Program-made: the position numbers and the translations under genes
Assembly: GCA_963738575.1 (NCBI GenBank)
Contig: CAVTWY010000003.1
Coordinates: 124,001 to 188,000 of the forward strand
Source: CAVTWY01 sp963738575
GTDB taxonomy: Bacteria > Pseudomonadota > Gammaproteobacteria > Burkholderiales > Burkholderiaceae_C
Direction: 5' to 3'
Length of the DNA stretch: 64,000 bases
Shown: in pieces, positions 40,687 to 48,905 of the stretch
How positions within the stretch are numbered: position 1 is the first letter of the stretch
Layout: every line of letters begins with the position of its first letter
The notes under the pieces: generated by a model
Database searches by the model: none
Seen by the model: the letters and a program-made list of their open reading frames with translations, nothing else
Told to the model about the DNA's origin: nothing

Positions 40687-42798
40687 ATGACGGGTCACCC
40701 ATCAACCACCCACTCAGCAACCCTCTTTCAGGGGCTCTTTGCGGCATACCCAGACGCCTTGTTGGTGGTGGATCTGGCTGGCATCATCGTCACGGCCAAC
40801 CCGGCCGCGTGCCAATTGCTGGGCTACACGATCGATCAAATCACCGGGCTGTCGGTTGACACCCTGGTGCCTGATGCGATTCGTCCGCGTCACGCAAGCT
40901 ACCGAGAAGCCTACGCACACAACCCCAAGCCGAGACCGATGGGCACGCACATGGAGCTGGTGGCCAAGCGTCGCGATGGCAGCGAGGTGATGGTGGAGAT
41001 TGCACTGAGCCCGCTGCGCGAACAAGGGCTTCCGTTTGTGGTGGCGGCGGTGCGCGGCATCGAGTCGTACCCTCGCGTCCGGCAGGCCTTGCAGCGTGCG
41101 CATTACAGTGAACTCGTGGCGCGCATGGGCCGCCTGGCGGTTGACAACCGCGACCCCAGGCGCCTGCTGGATGAGTTGCCGGGGGTGGCTGCCGAGGCCT
41201 TGGGCGTTGATTCGGCCGCGATCTACCTGCTGGAGCCCAACCGGCAAGACATCCGCCTGGCCAGCGCCTCGGGTTTGGACGAGCGCGAGCGCGGCGAGCG
41301 CACGGTGTTGGCCAACGGCCCCGGTACGTTGGTAGGGTGTGTGTTGTCGCAGGGGGTGCCGGTGATCGTTGAGGACGCCAGTGCCGAGCAGCGCTTCAAG
41401 CTGATGCCGGGGTTTGCCAGCGCCGTCGCCGTGCCGCTGTCCGACCAAGGCCAAGCCATCGGTGTGTTGGCCGTGGGTGCGCGTCAGCTCAAACAGTTTG
41501 GCAGCGACGAGGTGCAGTTTTTGCAGTCGCTGGCGCACTTGCTCACCAGCAGCTTGCAACGTGCACAAAGCGAAGATGCCCTCAAGCATGCACAGCGGCT
41601 TGAGAGCGTGGGTCAGCTCACCGGGGGCATTGCCCACGACTTCAACAATTTGTTGACGGTGATTCAGGGCAACCTGCAAGTGCTGGCCGAGCAACCTGCG
41701 CTGCGTGGCGATGCCACCGTCGAACCCATGCTGGCGGCCGCCATGCGCGCCAGCCGTCGGGGTGCCGAATTGACGGGCAAGCTGCTGGCGTTTGCCAGCC
41801 GACAGGCGCTCAGTCCGCGCCGTGTCGATGTCAGCGCGCTGGTGACGGCGCTGGCCGACATGCTGCGGCGCACGGTCGATCAGCATGTGCGGATCGAGGT
41901 GCAGACGCCGCCCTTGGTGGCCTGTGTCGCAGATGCCGGACAGCTTGAAGCCGCGCTGCTCAACCTCGCAATCAACGCGCGCGATGCCATGCCCGGCGGC
42001 GGCAAACTGACCTTCACGTCGCGCATTTGCCACGTTTTGACGGACGACGAAGCGGCCGACTTGGGTGTGTCCGTTGATTTGCAGGACGCCTACATTGCCA
42101 TTGGCGTCACCGACACCGGCCAGGGTATGTCGGATGCTGTGCGTGAGCACGCCTTCGAGCCTTTTTTCACCACCAAAGAATTGGGCCGTGGCACGGGATT
42201 GGGTCTGAGCACCGTGTACGGCTTTGTCAAGCAATCGAAGGGTGCCGTGCAATTGCAGTCAATCGTGGGCGAAGGCACCACCATCACGCTGTTGTTGCCG
42301 CGTTTTCGAGACGCGAGTGGTGATCAAGCGGCCCATGCTGAGCGGAGCGAAGCGCTGCCGGTCGGGCTGCGGGTGGTCTTGGTGGAGGATGAGGTTGAGG
42401 TGCGCCATGTGGTGCGCAGCCATTTGCAAGCCTTGGGCTGCACCGTGGTTGAGTTTGCCAATGCCGAACAAGCCTTGGTGGGCCTTGGTGTCGCAAGCCA
42501 ACACGATCTACTGCTAACCGATATTGCACTAGGCCCAGGCATGCGCGGCACACAACTGGCGCTTCGGGTGCAACAGCGCTGGCCCCGACTTGCGGTACTG
42601 ACCATGTCAGGTTATTCGTCAGAGCTGCCGCAGGGTGAGGGCGCTGAATCCCCCGTGTTGCGCAAGCCTTTTGACCGCCAGCAACTGGCGCACGCCCTGG
42701 CGCAAGCGGTTGCCGCCCGCGACGCGCGAATGCCTTCAGCCCTCATTGCCACGGCGCCAGACGGGGAACGGCCCAACCTCGATGACCGATCGACGTAA
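40687..42798 (+). CDS. Soluble hybrid histidine kinase (PAS-GAF-HisKA-HATPase-REC)
   Basis: 703 residues without membrane helices. A PAS domain at about 10-125 (PDALLVVDLAGIIVTANPAA) is followed by a GAF domain at about 150-295, HisKA with phospho-acceptor His317 (GGIAHDFNNLL), and an ATPase domain with NLAINARDAMPGGGK (N-box), DTGQGM and GRGTGLGLSTVYGFVKQS. It ends in a receiver domain with phospho-acceptor Asp612 (LLLTDIALG). PAS and GAF could bind heme, flavin or small molecules; no ligand residue is diagnostic. In the low-oxygen island it may sense redox or oxygen. It is co-transcribed with the OmpR-type regulator. Confidence 0.93.
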   Translation: MTGHPSTTHSATLFQGLFAAYPDALLVVDLAGIIVTANPAACQLLGYTIDQITGLSVDTLVPDAIRPRHASYREAYAHNPKPRPMGTHMELVAKRRDGSEVMVEIALSPLREQGLPFVVAAVRGIESYPRVRQALQRAHYSELVARMGRLAVDNRDPRRLLDELPGVAAEALGVDSAAIYLLEPNRQDIRLASASGLDERERGERTVLANGPGTLVGCVLSQGVPVIVEDASAEQRFKLMPGFASAVAVPLSDQGQAIGVLAVGARQLKQFGSDEVQFLQSLAHLLTSSLQRAQSEDALKHAQRLESVGQLTGGIAHDFNNLLTVIQGNLQVLAEQPALRGDATVEPMLAAAMRASRRGAELTGKLLAFASRQALSPRRVDVSALVTALADMLRRTVDQHVRIEVQTPPLVACVADAGQLEAALLNLAINARDAMPGGGKLTFTSRICHVLTDDEAADLGVSVDLQDAYIAIGVTDTGQGMSDAVREHAFEPFFTTKELGRGTGLGLSTVYGFVKQSKGAVQLQSIVGEGTTITLLLPRFRDASGDQAAHAERSEALPVGLRVVLVEDEVEVRHVVRSHLQALGCTVVEFANAEQALVGLGVASQHDLLLTDIALGPGMRGTQLALRVQQRWPRLAVLTMSGYSSELPQGEGAESPVLRKPFDRQQLAHALAQAVAARDARMPSALIATAPDGERPNLDDRST

Positions 42799-42879
42799 CG
42801 CGCAACCCGTGCGCCGCCTTGTGTTCAAGCGTTGACGTGAACCTCGTTCACCACGCCATCCTTGACCTCCACACCCATG

Positions 42880-43644
42880 TCATTGCAGCGTTGACGAGCT
42901 CGTGCTCAAGCTGCGCTGAACAAAAGCGCCCAAGGCAGCCACGTCGGGAATCTGGACGTCGCGGCCGCCTTTTTCGTGAAATGCAATGACCTTGTCGCGT
43001 GCCAAGCGCGACAGCGCCCGGCTGACGGTTTCGAGCTTCATGCCGAGGTAGTTGCCGATTTCCGCGCGCGTCATGCGCAAGGTGATTTGGTCGTTGCGCA
43101 AGCCACGGTCGGCCAGGGCTTCGGCCCAGCTGCGCAAGAATTCTGCCACTCGCGCATCGGCGGGCAGGGTGCACAGCGACATCATCGAGTCCCGGTCGCG
43201 ACCAATTTCGCGGCTCATCGCAGCGTGCACCAACGCCATCAGACCAGCATGTTGTGCACAGGCCTGCATCAAAGCTGGGTATTCGATGCACAACACCTGA
43301 CCGACGTCCATCGCGATGGCTTCGCAGCTGTGCTGGTTTTCGGCAATGCCGTCAAAGCCCATCCAATCGCCCTTGAAGTGCAAGCCCACCACTTGCTCGC
43401 GGCCGTCGCGCGACAAGTTGACCGACTTGAAGCAACCCGAGTGCACCACGTACAGGCAGTGCAAAGGGTCACCCACTTGATAGACAGCGTCGCCGGCATG
43501 CACGATGCGGCGCGTGACCACCACATGCGCCTCCAGCAGCGCCAACGTGTGGTCAATGCGTTGGCCGATGCTGGTTTTGCCCGAGACCGACCGTGGGATG
43601 GCGATGGGGGGAGAAGCTGCAGCGCGTGTGGTGGTGTTGAGCAT
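42880..43644 (-). CDS. FNR-like Crp-family regulator lacking the N-terminal Cys cluster
   Basis: A 254-residue regulator. The cyclic-nucleotide-fold domain is close to FNR (LYVVHSGCFKSVNLSRDGRE, VVGLHFKGDWMGFDGIAENQ). The HTH, MTRAEIGNYLGMKLETVSRA, keeps the E-x-x-S-R residues that read the TTGAT half-site. The Cys aligning with FNR Cys122 is present (QVLCIEY), but no Cys occurs in the first 60 residues, where FNR holds three [4Fe-4S] ligands. The ATG at 43644 is preceded by AAGAGA. Its targets probably include the three FNR-type boxes in this window; the signal may be something other than a classic Fe-S cluster. Confidence 0.9.
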   Translation of the reverse strand: MLNTTTRAAASPPIAIPRSVSGKTSIGQRIDHTLALLEAHVVVTRRIVHAGDAVYQVGDPLHCLYVVHSGCFKSVNLSRDGREQVVGLHFKGDWMGFDGIAENQHSCEAIAMDVGQVLCIEYPALMQACAQHAGLMALVHAAMSREIGRDRDSMMSLCTLPADARVAEFLRSWAEALADRGLRNDQITLRMTRAEIGNYLGMKLETVSRALSRLARDKVIAFHEKGGRDVQIPDVAALGAFVQRSLSTSSSTLQ

Positions 43645-43789
43645 GGTGTTTCTCTTGGGTGGGTGATGGATCAATGGGGATAGCTTAGGCAGGCCCAAGC
43701 GCGCGCCGATCAACGCTCGGTTTGATTGCGCAACAGTTTGTGAATTGACGGTGACTGCTTGGTAACGGCCTCAAACCGCAGGGCTGGCG

Positions 43790-43803
43790 TTGATCGGCGT
43801 CAA
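43790..43803 (+). promoter_or_regulatory. FNR/ANR-type box (TTGATCGGCGTCAA)
   Basis: TTGAT-CGGC-GTCAA, 9 of 10 defined positions of the consensus. It lies in the divergent gap between the FNR-like gene and the carbamoyltransferase-like gene. Activator spacing of 41.5 predicts a start near 43838, with TAGCCT as a possible -10. Confidence 0.65.
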
Positions 43804-43888
43804 CGTGGCAGCGCGAGGACCACGTAGCCTTGAGGTGCAAGCATGGTGCTTTGCCTTGCTCGCCCCAGCCGCACCGCTTCGCTGCTTC

Positions 43889-44626
43889 ATGCAAAGAACA
43901 AACCTCCCGCACAGCCTTGGCTCGTTGGACCAGCTTTCGCCCGGTCATGCAGCGTCGTTGATTGCGACGGCGCAAACGCTCAAACGCGTGGGCAGCGGCG
44001 CTCGGTCCTTGAAGTGCGACCACGTGGTGGTGCTCTGCGACGCTGCGCAGAGCGCGTCCGCCGATGCCTTTGCGGCGGCGGCCGGGGTGCTGGGTGCCAC
44101 GGTGGTCCGCATCCGCCCCAGTGCGTCCGCGTTGGCCAACGAGACCGACCGCATGGACTTGGCACGCACCTTGGGGCGGCTCTACGGCGCGATCGGGTGC
44201 GATGGCATCGATGCCGGCCTGCTGATGCATCTGGTTCAATGGGCGCGCGTGCCTGTCTTCAATGCCTTGTCGTACAACACCCACCCAACGCGGATGTTGT
44301 CGGACCTGATGACGCTTTCTGAGGCGGCGCGAAAACCGATTGCCAACCTCACGCTGGGGATGGCGGCCACGCCCGGGTCACCACTGGTGGAGGCGTGGAA
44401 GCATGCGCATGCACTTACTGGGGTGCGTTTGACCGTGTGGCAGGTTGATACCCCAGTGCCGTCAGTTGACTTTTTCTGCCACGCGCCGCCGTCGCCCGCG
44501 CTTGACGCACCTGTGGCGTGGATGGCAGTGGATGGAAATCGTGTTCCGCAGCCCGTGTCGGCAGCCAAGCAAAATGAGAACCATCACTTCATGATCCAAT
44601 CGCTGCTGCTGAACACCGTGGGCTGA
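43889..44626 (+). CDS. Ornithine carbamoyltransferase-like protein with degenerate active site
   Basis: About 245 residues from the ATG at 43889; this start sits 50 bases after the transcript start predicted from the FNR-type box. The fold of aspartate/ornithine carbamoyltransferases is recognisable: SLDQLSPGHAASLIATAQTL, then DRMDLARTLGRLYGAIGCDG, then VPVFNALSYNTHPTRMLSDL. However, the carbamoyl-phosphate motif STRTR is replaced (DAAQSAS) and HPxQ reads HPTR. The protein is about 60 residues shorter than the family norm. Carbamoyl transfer is therefore doubtful; a regulatory or different binding role is possible. Two bases separate its stop from the next gene. Confidence 0.75.
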   Translation: MQRTNLPHSLGSLDQLSPGHAASLIATAQTLKRVGSGARSLKCDHVVVLCDAAQSASADAFAAAAGVLGATVVRIRPSASALANETDRMDLARTLGRLYGAIGCDGIDAGLLMHLVQWARVPVFNALSYNTHPTRMLSDLMTLSEAARKPIANLTLGMAATPGSPLVEAWKHAHALTGVRLTVWQVDTPVPSVDFFCHAPPSPALDAPVAWMAVDGNRVPQPVSAAKQNENHHFMIQSLLLNTVG

Positions 44627-44628
44627 GC

Positions 44629-47325
44629 ATGAGCATTCGGCATCTTGACCAGTTGTTGTCACCCGGCTCGGTGGTGGTGGTTGGCGCGTCACCCACCGTT
44701 GGCAGTGTGGGGGCCACCGTGTGGCGCAACTTGCAAACGGGTGGCTTTGCGGGGCCCACTTTTGCGGTGAACCCCAGGCACACACAACTGCCGGATGGGT
44801 CGCCTGTGTTTTCACGGGTCTCGGCGCTGCCGGTGGTGCCCGACTTGGCGGTGGTGTGCACCCCACCGGCTACCGTGCCAGGCCTGGTGGCCGAGTTGGG
44901 CGCCATGGGCACGCGCGCGGTGGTGGTGTTGACGGCGGGCCTCGATGCCGCTGCCAAACAGGCGATGTGCATGGCGGCACGCCCGCACGGGGTTCGTATC
45001 CTCGGTCCCAACTGTGTCGGGCTGATGGCGCCCAGGCTGGGGTTGAACGCGAGCTTTGCGCACACCCAAGCGCTGCCAGGCGAGTTGGCATTTGTGTCCC
45101 AGTCGGGGGCGCTGGTCACCGCCATGCTGGACTGGGCCAAGTCGCGTCGCATCGGCTTCTCGCACCTGGTGTCGCTCGGCGAGCACGCTGACGTGGATTT
45201 TGGTGACTTGCTGGACCACTTGGCCAACGACAACACCACACGCGCCGTGCTGCTTTACATCGAGTCGGTCACCGCGCCGCGCAAATTCATGTCGGCGGCT
45301 CGGGCGGCCGCGCGCAACAAACCTGTCATCGTGGTCAAGGCCGGGCGCGCCGGCCAAGGCATGAAGGCCGCCGCGTCGCACACCGGTGCACTCGCAGGTG
45401 AAGACCGCGTGATCGATGCAGCCATTCGACGCGCTGGCATGCTGCGTGTCGACACCTTGCAAGACCTCTTTCTGGCGGCCCAAACGTTGGCGCGCTTTCG
45501 CGGCAATCGCAGCGACACCCTGACGGTGATGACGAACGGCGGCGGCGGCGGTGTGATGGCCGCTGACGCCGCCGCGCGCGAGGGGGTGACCCTTTGGGAT
45601 CTGGACGCGTCCATGCTGGAACAGCTTGACGCGGTGTTGCCGCCAACGTGGTCGCATGGCAACCCCGTCGACATCATTGGCGACGCCCCAGTGGCGCGTT
45701 ACACCCAAACGCTGTCAGCCCTGCTGGCCGAGCCGCGTGCGGGGGCAGTGCTCTTCATGCATGCGCCCACAGCCATCGTTGCCAGTGCTGACATTGCCCG
45801 AGCCTGCGCGCCACTGGCCGCCACCGCACGCGACCGGGTGATGGGTTGCTGGTTGGGGGACACCGCGGTTGCCGAAGCACGTGGCATTTTTGAGCAGGCT
45901 GACGTGGCCGACTACGCCACCCCTGAAGATGCAGTGCGCGCCTTTGCCATGCTAGGCACCTACCGGCGCAACCAAGAACTGCTGCTCGAAGCTCCCGCAG
46001 CGCGACCCCAGCGCCCGTTGCCCGACGTGGTTGCAGCGCGTGCTTGCATCGCCAGCGCTTGCGCACACGGCCAAGTGTGGTTGAGCCGAGAGCAGACCAA
46101 CACCGTGCTCACAGCGTACGGCGTGCCCGTCGTCACCAGCGTCACGGTGGAGGCCAACGAAGAAGCTGCTGCCCTGGCGTCTCAATGCATGGACTTCCCC
46201 GTGGTGCTGAAGATCATGTCGCCCGACATCACGCACAAGAGCGACGTCGGTGGTGTGCGGTTGGCGCTGCGTCATGCATCCGACGTGCGCCAGGCCGCGC
46301 ACGACATGCTGGACTTGGTGCGCGCACGCCACCCCAAAGCCCACATCGAAGGATTTGACTTGCAGCCCATGGTGCGCAAGCTCCACGCCCGTGAACTGAT
46401 TGTGGGGGCCAGCGTTGACGCCGTGTTTGGCCCCATCGTGCTGTTTGGGCAAGGTGGCGTGGCCGTCGAGGTGGTGGGTGACCACGCCATTGCGTTGCCG
46501 CCGCTCAACGATGGGTTGGCGCGGGATCTGGTTTCTCGCACGCGGGTGGCGCGCTTGCTGGGCGCCTACCGCCACGTCCCAGCGGCCAATCTCGACGCCG
46601 TGGTGGACGTGTTGATGGCCGTGTCTTGCATGCTGGCTGATTTGCCCGAGCTGGCCGAACTCGACATCAACCCCTTGTTGGCCGATCAGGACGGCGTTGT
46701 TGCGCTGGACGCGCGCATCAAGGTTTCATCGGCGCGACCTGCGGGCTCTGACAACTTTGCCATTCAACCTTACCCCGCCGAGCTGCAAGAAACCGTGATG
46801 TGGGAGGGCAGCCCGTTGCTGCTGCGACCGATTCGCCCCGAGGACGAGCCCCAACACCGCGCATTTTTAGAGCAGCTGACCCCCGACGACATCCACATGC
46901 GCATCTTCTACACGCGGCGTGACCTGCCACGCAGTGAACTGGCCCGATTGACGCAGATTGACTATGCGCGCGAGATGGCATTCATTGCCGAGCGAGAACA
47001 GCCGAGCGTTTCCAGACAAATACACAGTGTTTCGCGAGAGACGCTGGGCACCGTGCGCGCCATCAGCACCCCCGACAACGTCGAGGCCGAGTTCGCGATC
47101 ATCGTTCGCTCGGACCTGAAAGGGCGGGGGCTTGGGCAATTGTTGCTGGCCAAGCTGGTGCGGTACGCCCGTCAAAAGGGGCTGGAGCGTCTGGTGGGTG
47201 TGGTGCTGCGCGAGAACAAGGGCATGCTGGCGTTGGCGCAGCACGTGGGTTTTGTGGTCGATGCATCGCAGCCCACCGAGCCAGGGGTGGTGCGGCTGGT
47301 GTTGGCAACTTCCATGACGGCCTAA
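44629..47325 (+). CDS. NDP-forming acyl-CoA synthetase fused to GNAT acetyltransferase
   Basis: 898 residues. A CoA-binding domain (VVVGASPTVGSVGATVWRNL) is followed by succinyl-CoA-ligase-like domains with AAASHTGALAGED (His251, the position phosphorylated in ADP-forming acetyl-CoA synthetases), an ATP-grasp domain at about 480-700 (DFPVVLKIMSPDITHKSDVG) and a GNAT domain at about 725-895 (RSDLKGRGLGQLLLAKLVRY). The layout matches Pat/YfiQ protein acetyltransferases, which lack the catalytic His. Here the His is present, so both an acyl-CoA synthetase and an acetyltransferase activity are possible. It is co-transcribed with the carbamoyltransferase-like gene behind an FNR-type box. Confidence 0.9.
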   Translation: MSIRHLDQLLSPGSVVVVGASPTVGSVGATVWRNLQTGGFAGPTFAVNPRHTQLPDGSPVFSRVSALPVVPDLAVVCTPPATVPGLVAELGAMGTRAVVVLTAGLDAAAKQAMCMAARPHGVRILGPNCVGLMAPRLGLNASFAHTQALPGELAFVSQSGALVTAMLDWAKSRRIGFSHLVSLGEHADVDFGDLLDHLANDNTTRAVLLYIESVTAPRKFMSAARAAARNKPVIVVKAGRAGQGMKAAASHTGALAGEDRVIDAAIRRAGMLRVDTLQDLFLAAQTLARFRGNRSDTLTVMTNGGGGGVMAADAAAREGVTLWDLDASMLEQLDAVLPPTWSHGNPVDIIGDAPVARYTQTLSALLAEPRAGAVLFMHAPTAIVASADIARACAPLAATARDRVMGCWLGDTAVAEARGIFEQADVADYATPEDAVRAFAMLGTYRRNQELLLEAPAARPQRPLPDVVAARACIASACAHGQVWLSREQTNTVLTAYGVPVVTSVTVEANEEAAALASQCMDFPVVLKIMSPDITHKSDVGGVRLALRHASDVRQAAHDMLDLVRARHPKAHIEGFDLQPMVRKLHARELIVGASVDAVFGPIVLFGQGGVAVEVVGDHAIALPPLNDGLARDLVSRTRVARLLGAYRHVPAANLDAVVDVLMAVSCMLADLPELAELDINPLLADQDGVVALDARIKVSSARPAGSDNFAIQPYPAELQETVMWEGSPLLLRPIRPEDEPQHRAFLEQLTPDDIHMRIFYTRRDLPRSELARLTQIDYAREMAFIAEREQPSVSRQIHSVSRETLGTVRAISTPDNVEAEFAIIVRSDLKGRGLGQLLLAKLVRYARQKGLERLVGVVLRENKGMLALAQHVGFVVDASQPTEPGVVRLVLATSMTA

Positions 47326-47363
47326 CGTGCAAAGAGTACTGCCTGATCGCCTTGCTGTGCGCG

Positions 47364-48905
47364 TCACCCCAAGCGCAGCAATTCAAAAGGCCCACGACCA
47401 CTGGCTGCGCTGACAAGCCCCAGCACCCGCGTGGCTTCCGGTGTGATTTGGGGCCACACGAAGCGCCAAGTCCAGTTTTGAGGTCCCAAGGTTCCGGGGG
47501 TGTTCATGCGTTGTTCGCTGGGCAAGCCCAGCACGTCTTGCAGTGGATACACGGCCCAATCGGCCACCGAATTGCAGGCACTGCGGATCATGGCCCAGTG
47601 CACGTCATGGGTGCCGCATGCAAGGTAGCTGCCAGCGAATGATCGTTCGCGGGCGCTGGTTTGCTGCCACCAACCACAGCTTGTGTTGTTGTCATGCGTG
47701 CCGGTGTAAACAACACATCTACGAGGGTAAGTGTGTGGCAGGTACTCTTGCCCGGCGTCACCGCCAAATGCAAACTGCAAAATCTTCATGCCCGGAAAGC
47801 CGCAGCTGTCACGCAGGGTGGTGACGTCTTCGGTGATGAAGCCCAAATCCTCGGCCACGATCGGCAACGAGCCCAAGGCTTTCTCTATCGCGTCAAAAAG
47901 TGGCTTGCCAGGCCCTGGCAGCCACCGTCCTTGTTTGGCGTCGGGGCTGCTCATGGGGATCTCGTAGTAGCCGGCAAAGCCCCGGAAGTGGTCGATGCGA
48001 ATCACGTCAGCACTGTGCAGCGCGCGTGCGATGCGCGCTGTCCACCAGGCGTAGCCTTCGGCAGCCATGCGGTCCCAGCGGTACAAAGGGTTGCCCCAGC
48101 GTTGCCCCATGGGCCCCAAATCGTCGGGCGGCACACCCGCGACAACGGTGGTTTGAAACGCATCGTCCAAAAAGTACAGGTCGGGTCGGGCCCAGCAGTC
48201 GGCGCTGTCGTGCGCGACAAAGATGGGCAGATCACCCATGATGGACACATCATGTTGATTGGCGTAGGTTTTTAAGGCCGCAACTTGTGTGTCAAAGCAC
48301 CACTGCACAAACTGCCAAAAGCGAATTTCATCGGCGTGGTCGATCCGCGCCTTCACCATGGCTGCGGGCTCGCGCCGCGCCAAGGGCGCGGGCCAGCTCC
48401 ACCAGGGCTGGCCACCCAGCGGTGAGCGGATCGCCATGAACAAGGCGTAGTCGTCGAGCCACGCGCGCTGCGCTTGGCACCAGTCGGCAAACGCTTGGGT
48501 GTCGCCTTGGGTGGCACGGGCGGCAAACCCTGCAGCCGCCAAACGCAATTGCGCTTCTCGCCAAGGCAGCACGCGCCCAAACTCGACGCAGCGCGCGCTA
48601 AAGCCTTCAGCCGGCGGCGTGGGTTGCGCCAACCATCCGCGCTCCATCAGCGGCTCAAGCGCAACCATCCACGGTGAGCCGGCCATGGCACTCACGCCTT
48701 GGTAGGGTGAATCGCCGGGGCCGATGGGGGTGCTGGGCAGCCATTGCCAAACGCGTTGGCCAGCGCTTTGCAGCCAGTCGACAAAGCGGAAGGCTGCAGG
48801 CCCAAAGTCGCCCATGCCGTGGGGGCCTGGCAAGGACGTAACGTGAAGCAGCACGCCAGCGCTGCGCTTGGAAAGCTGCCCGGGTGAGGGTGGAGGGAGG
48901 GTCAT
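47364..48905 (-). CDS. malQ: 4-alpha-glucanotransferase (amylomaltase)
   Basis: A 513-residue GH77 enzyme that transfers alpha-1,4-glucan segments between malto-oligosaccharides. The N-terminus RSAGVLLHVTSLPGPHGMGD is diagnostic. Catalytic residues lie in VIRIDHFRGFAGYYEIP (nucleophile Asp), PIVAEDLGFITEDV (acid/base Glu) and GTHDNNTSCGWW (third carboxylate). The ATG overlaps the glgX stop as ATGA. It is the last gene of the glycogen operon and converges on the acyl-CoA synthetase gene. Confidence 0.96.
   Translation of the reverse strand: MTLPPPSPGQLSKRSAGVLLHVTSLPGPHGMGDFGPAAFRFVDWLQSAGQRVWQWLPSTPIGPGDSPYQGVSAMAGSPWMVALEPLMERGWLAQPTPPAEGFSARCVEFGRVLPWREAQLRLAAAGFAARATQGDTQAFADWCQAQRAWLDDYALFMAIRSPLGGQPWWSWPAPLARREPAAMVKARIDHADEIRFWQFVQWCFDTQVAALKTYANQHDVSIMGDLPIFVAHDSADCWARPDLYFLDDAFQTTVVAGVPPDDLGPMGQRWGNPLYRWDRMAAEGYAWWTARIARALHSADVIRIDHFRGFAGYYEIPMSSPDAKQGRWLPGPGKPLFDAIEKALGSLPIVAEDLGFITEDVTTLRDSCGFPGMKILQFAFGGDAGQEYLPHTYPRRCVVYTGTHDNNTSCGWWQQTSARERSFAGSYLACGTHDVHWAMIRSACNSVADWAVYPLQDVLGLPSEQRMNTPGTLGPQNWTWRFVWPQITPEATRVLGLVSAASGRGPFELLRLG

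Noticed and set aside
43722..43733. TTGATTGCGCAA as a further FNR box upstream of the FNR-like gene
   Set aside because: The half-sites are only two bases apart instead of four, so it does not fit an FNR-family dimer.
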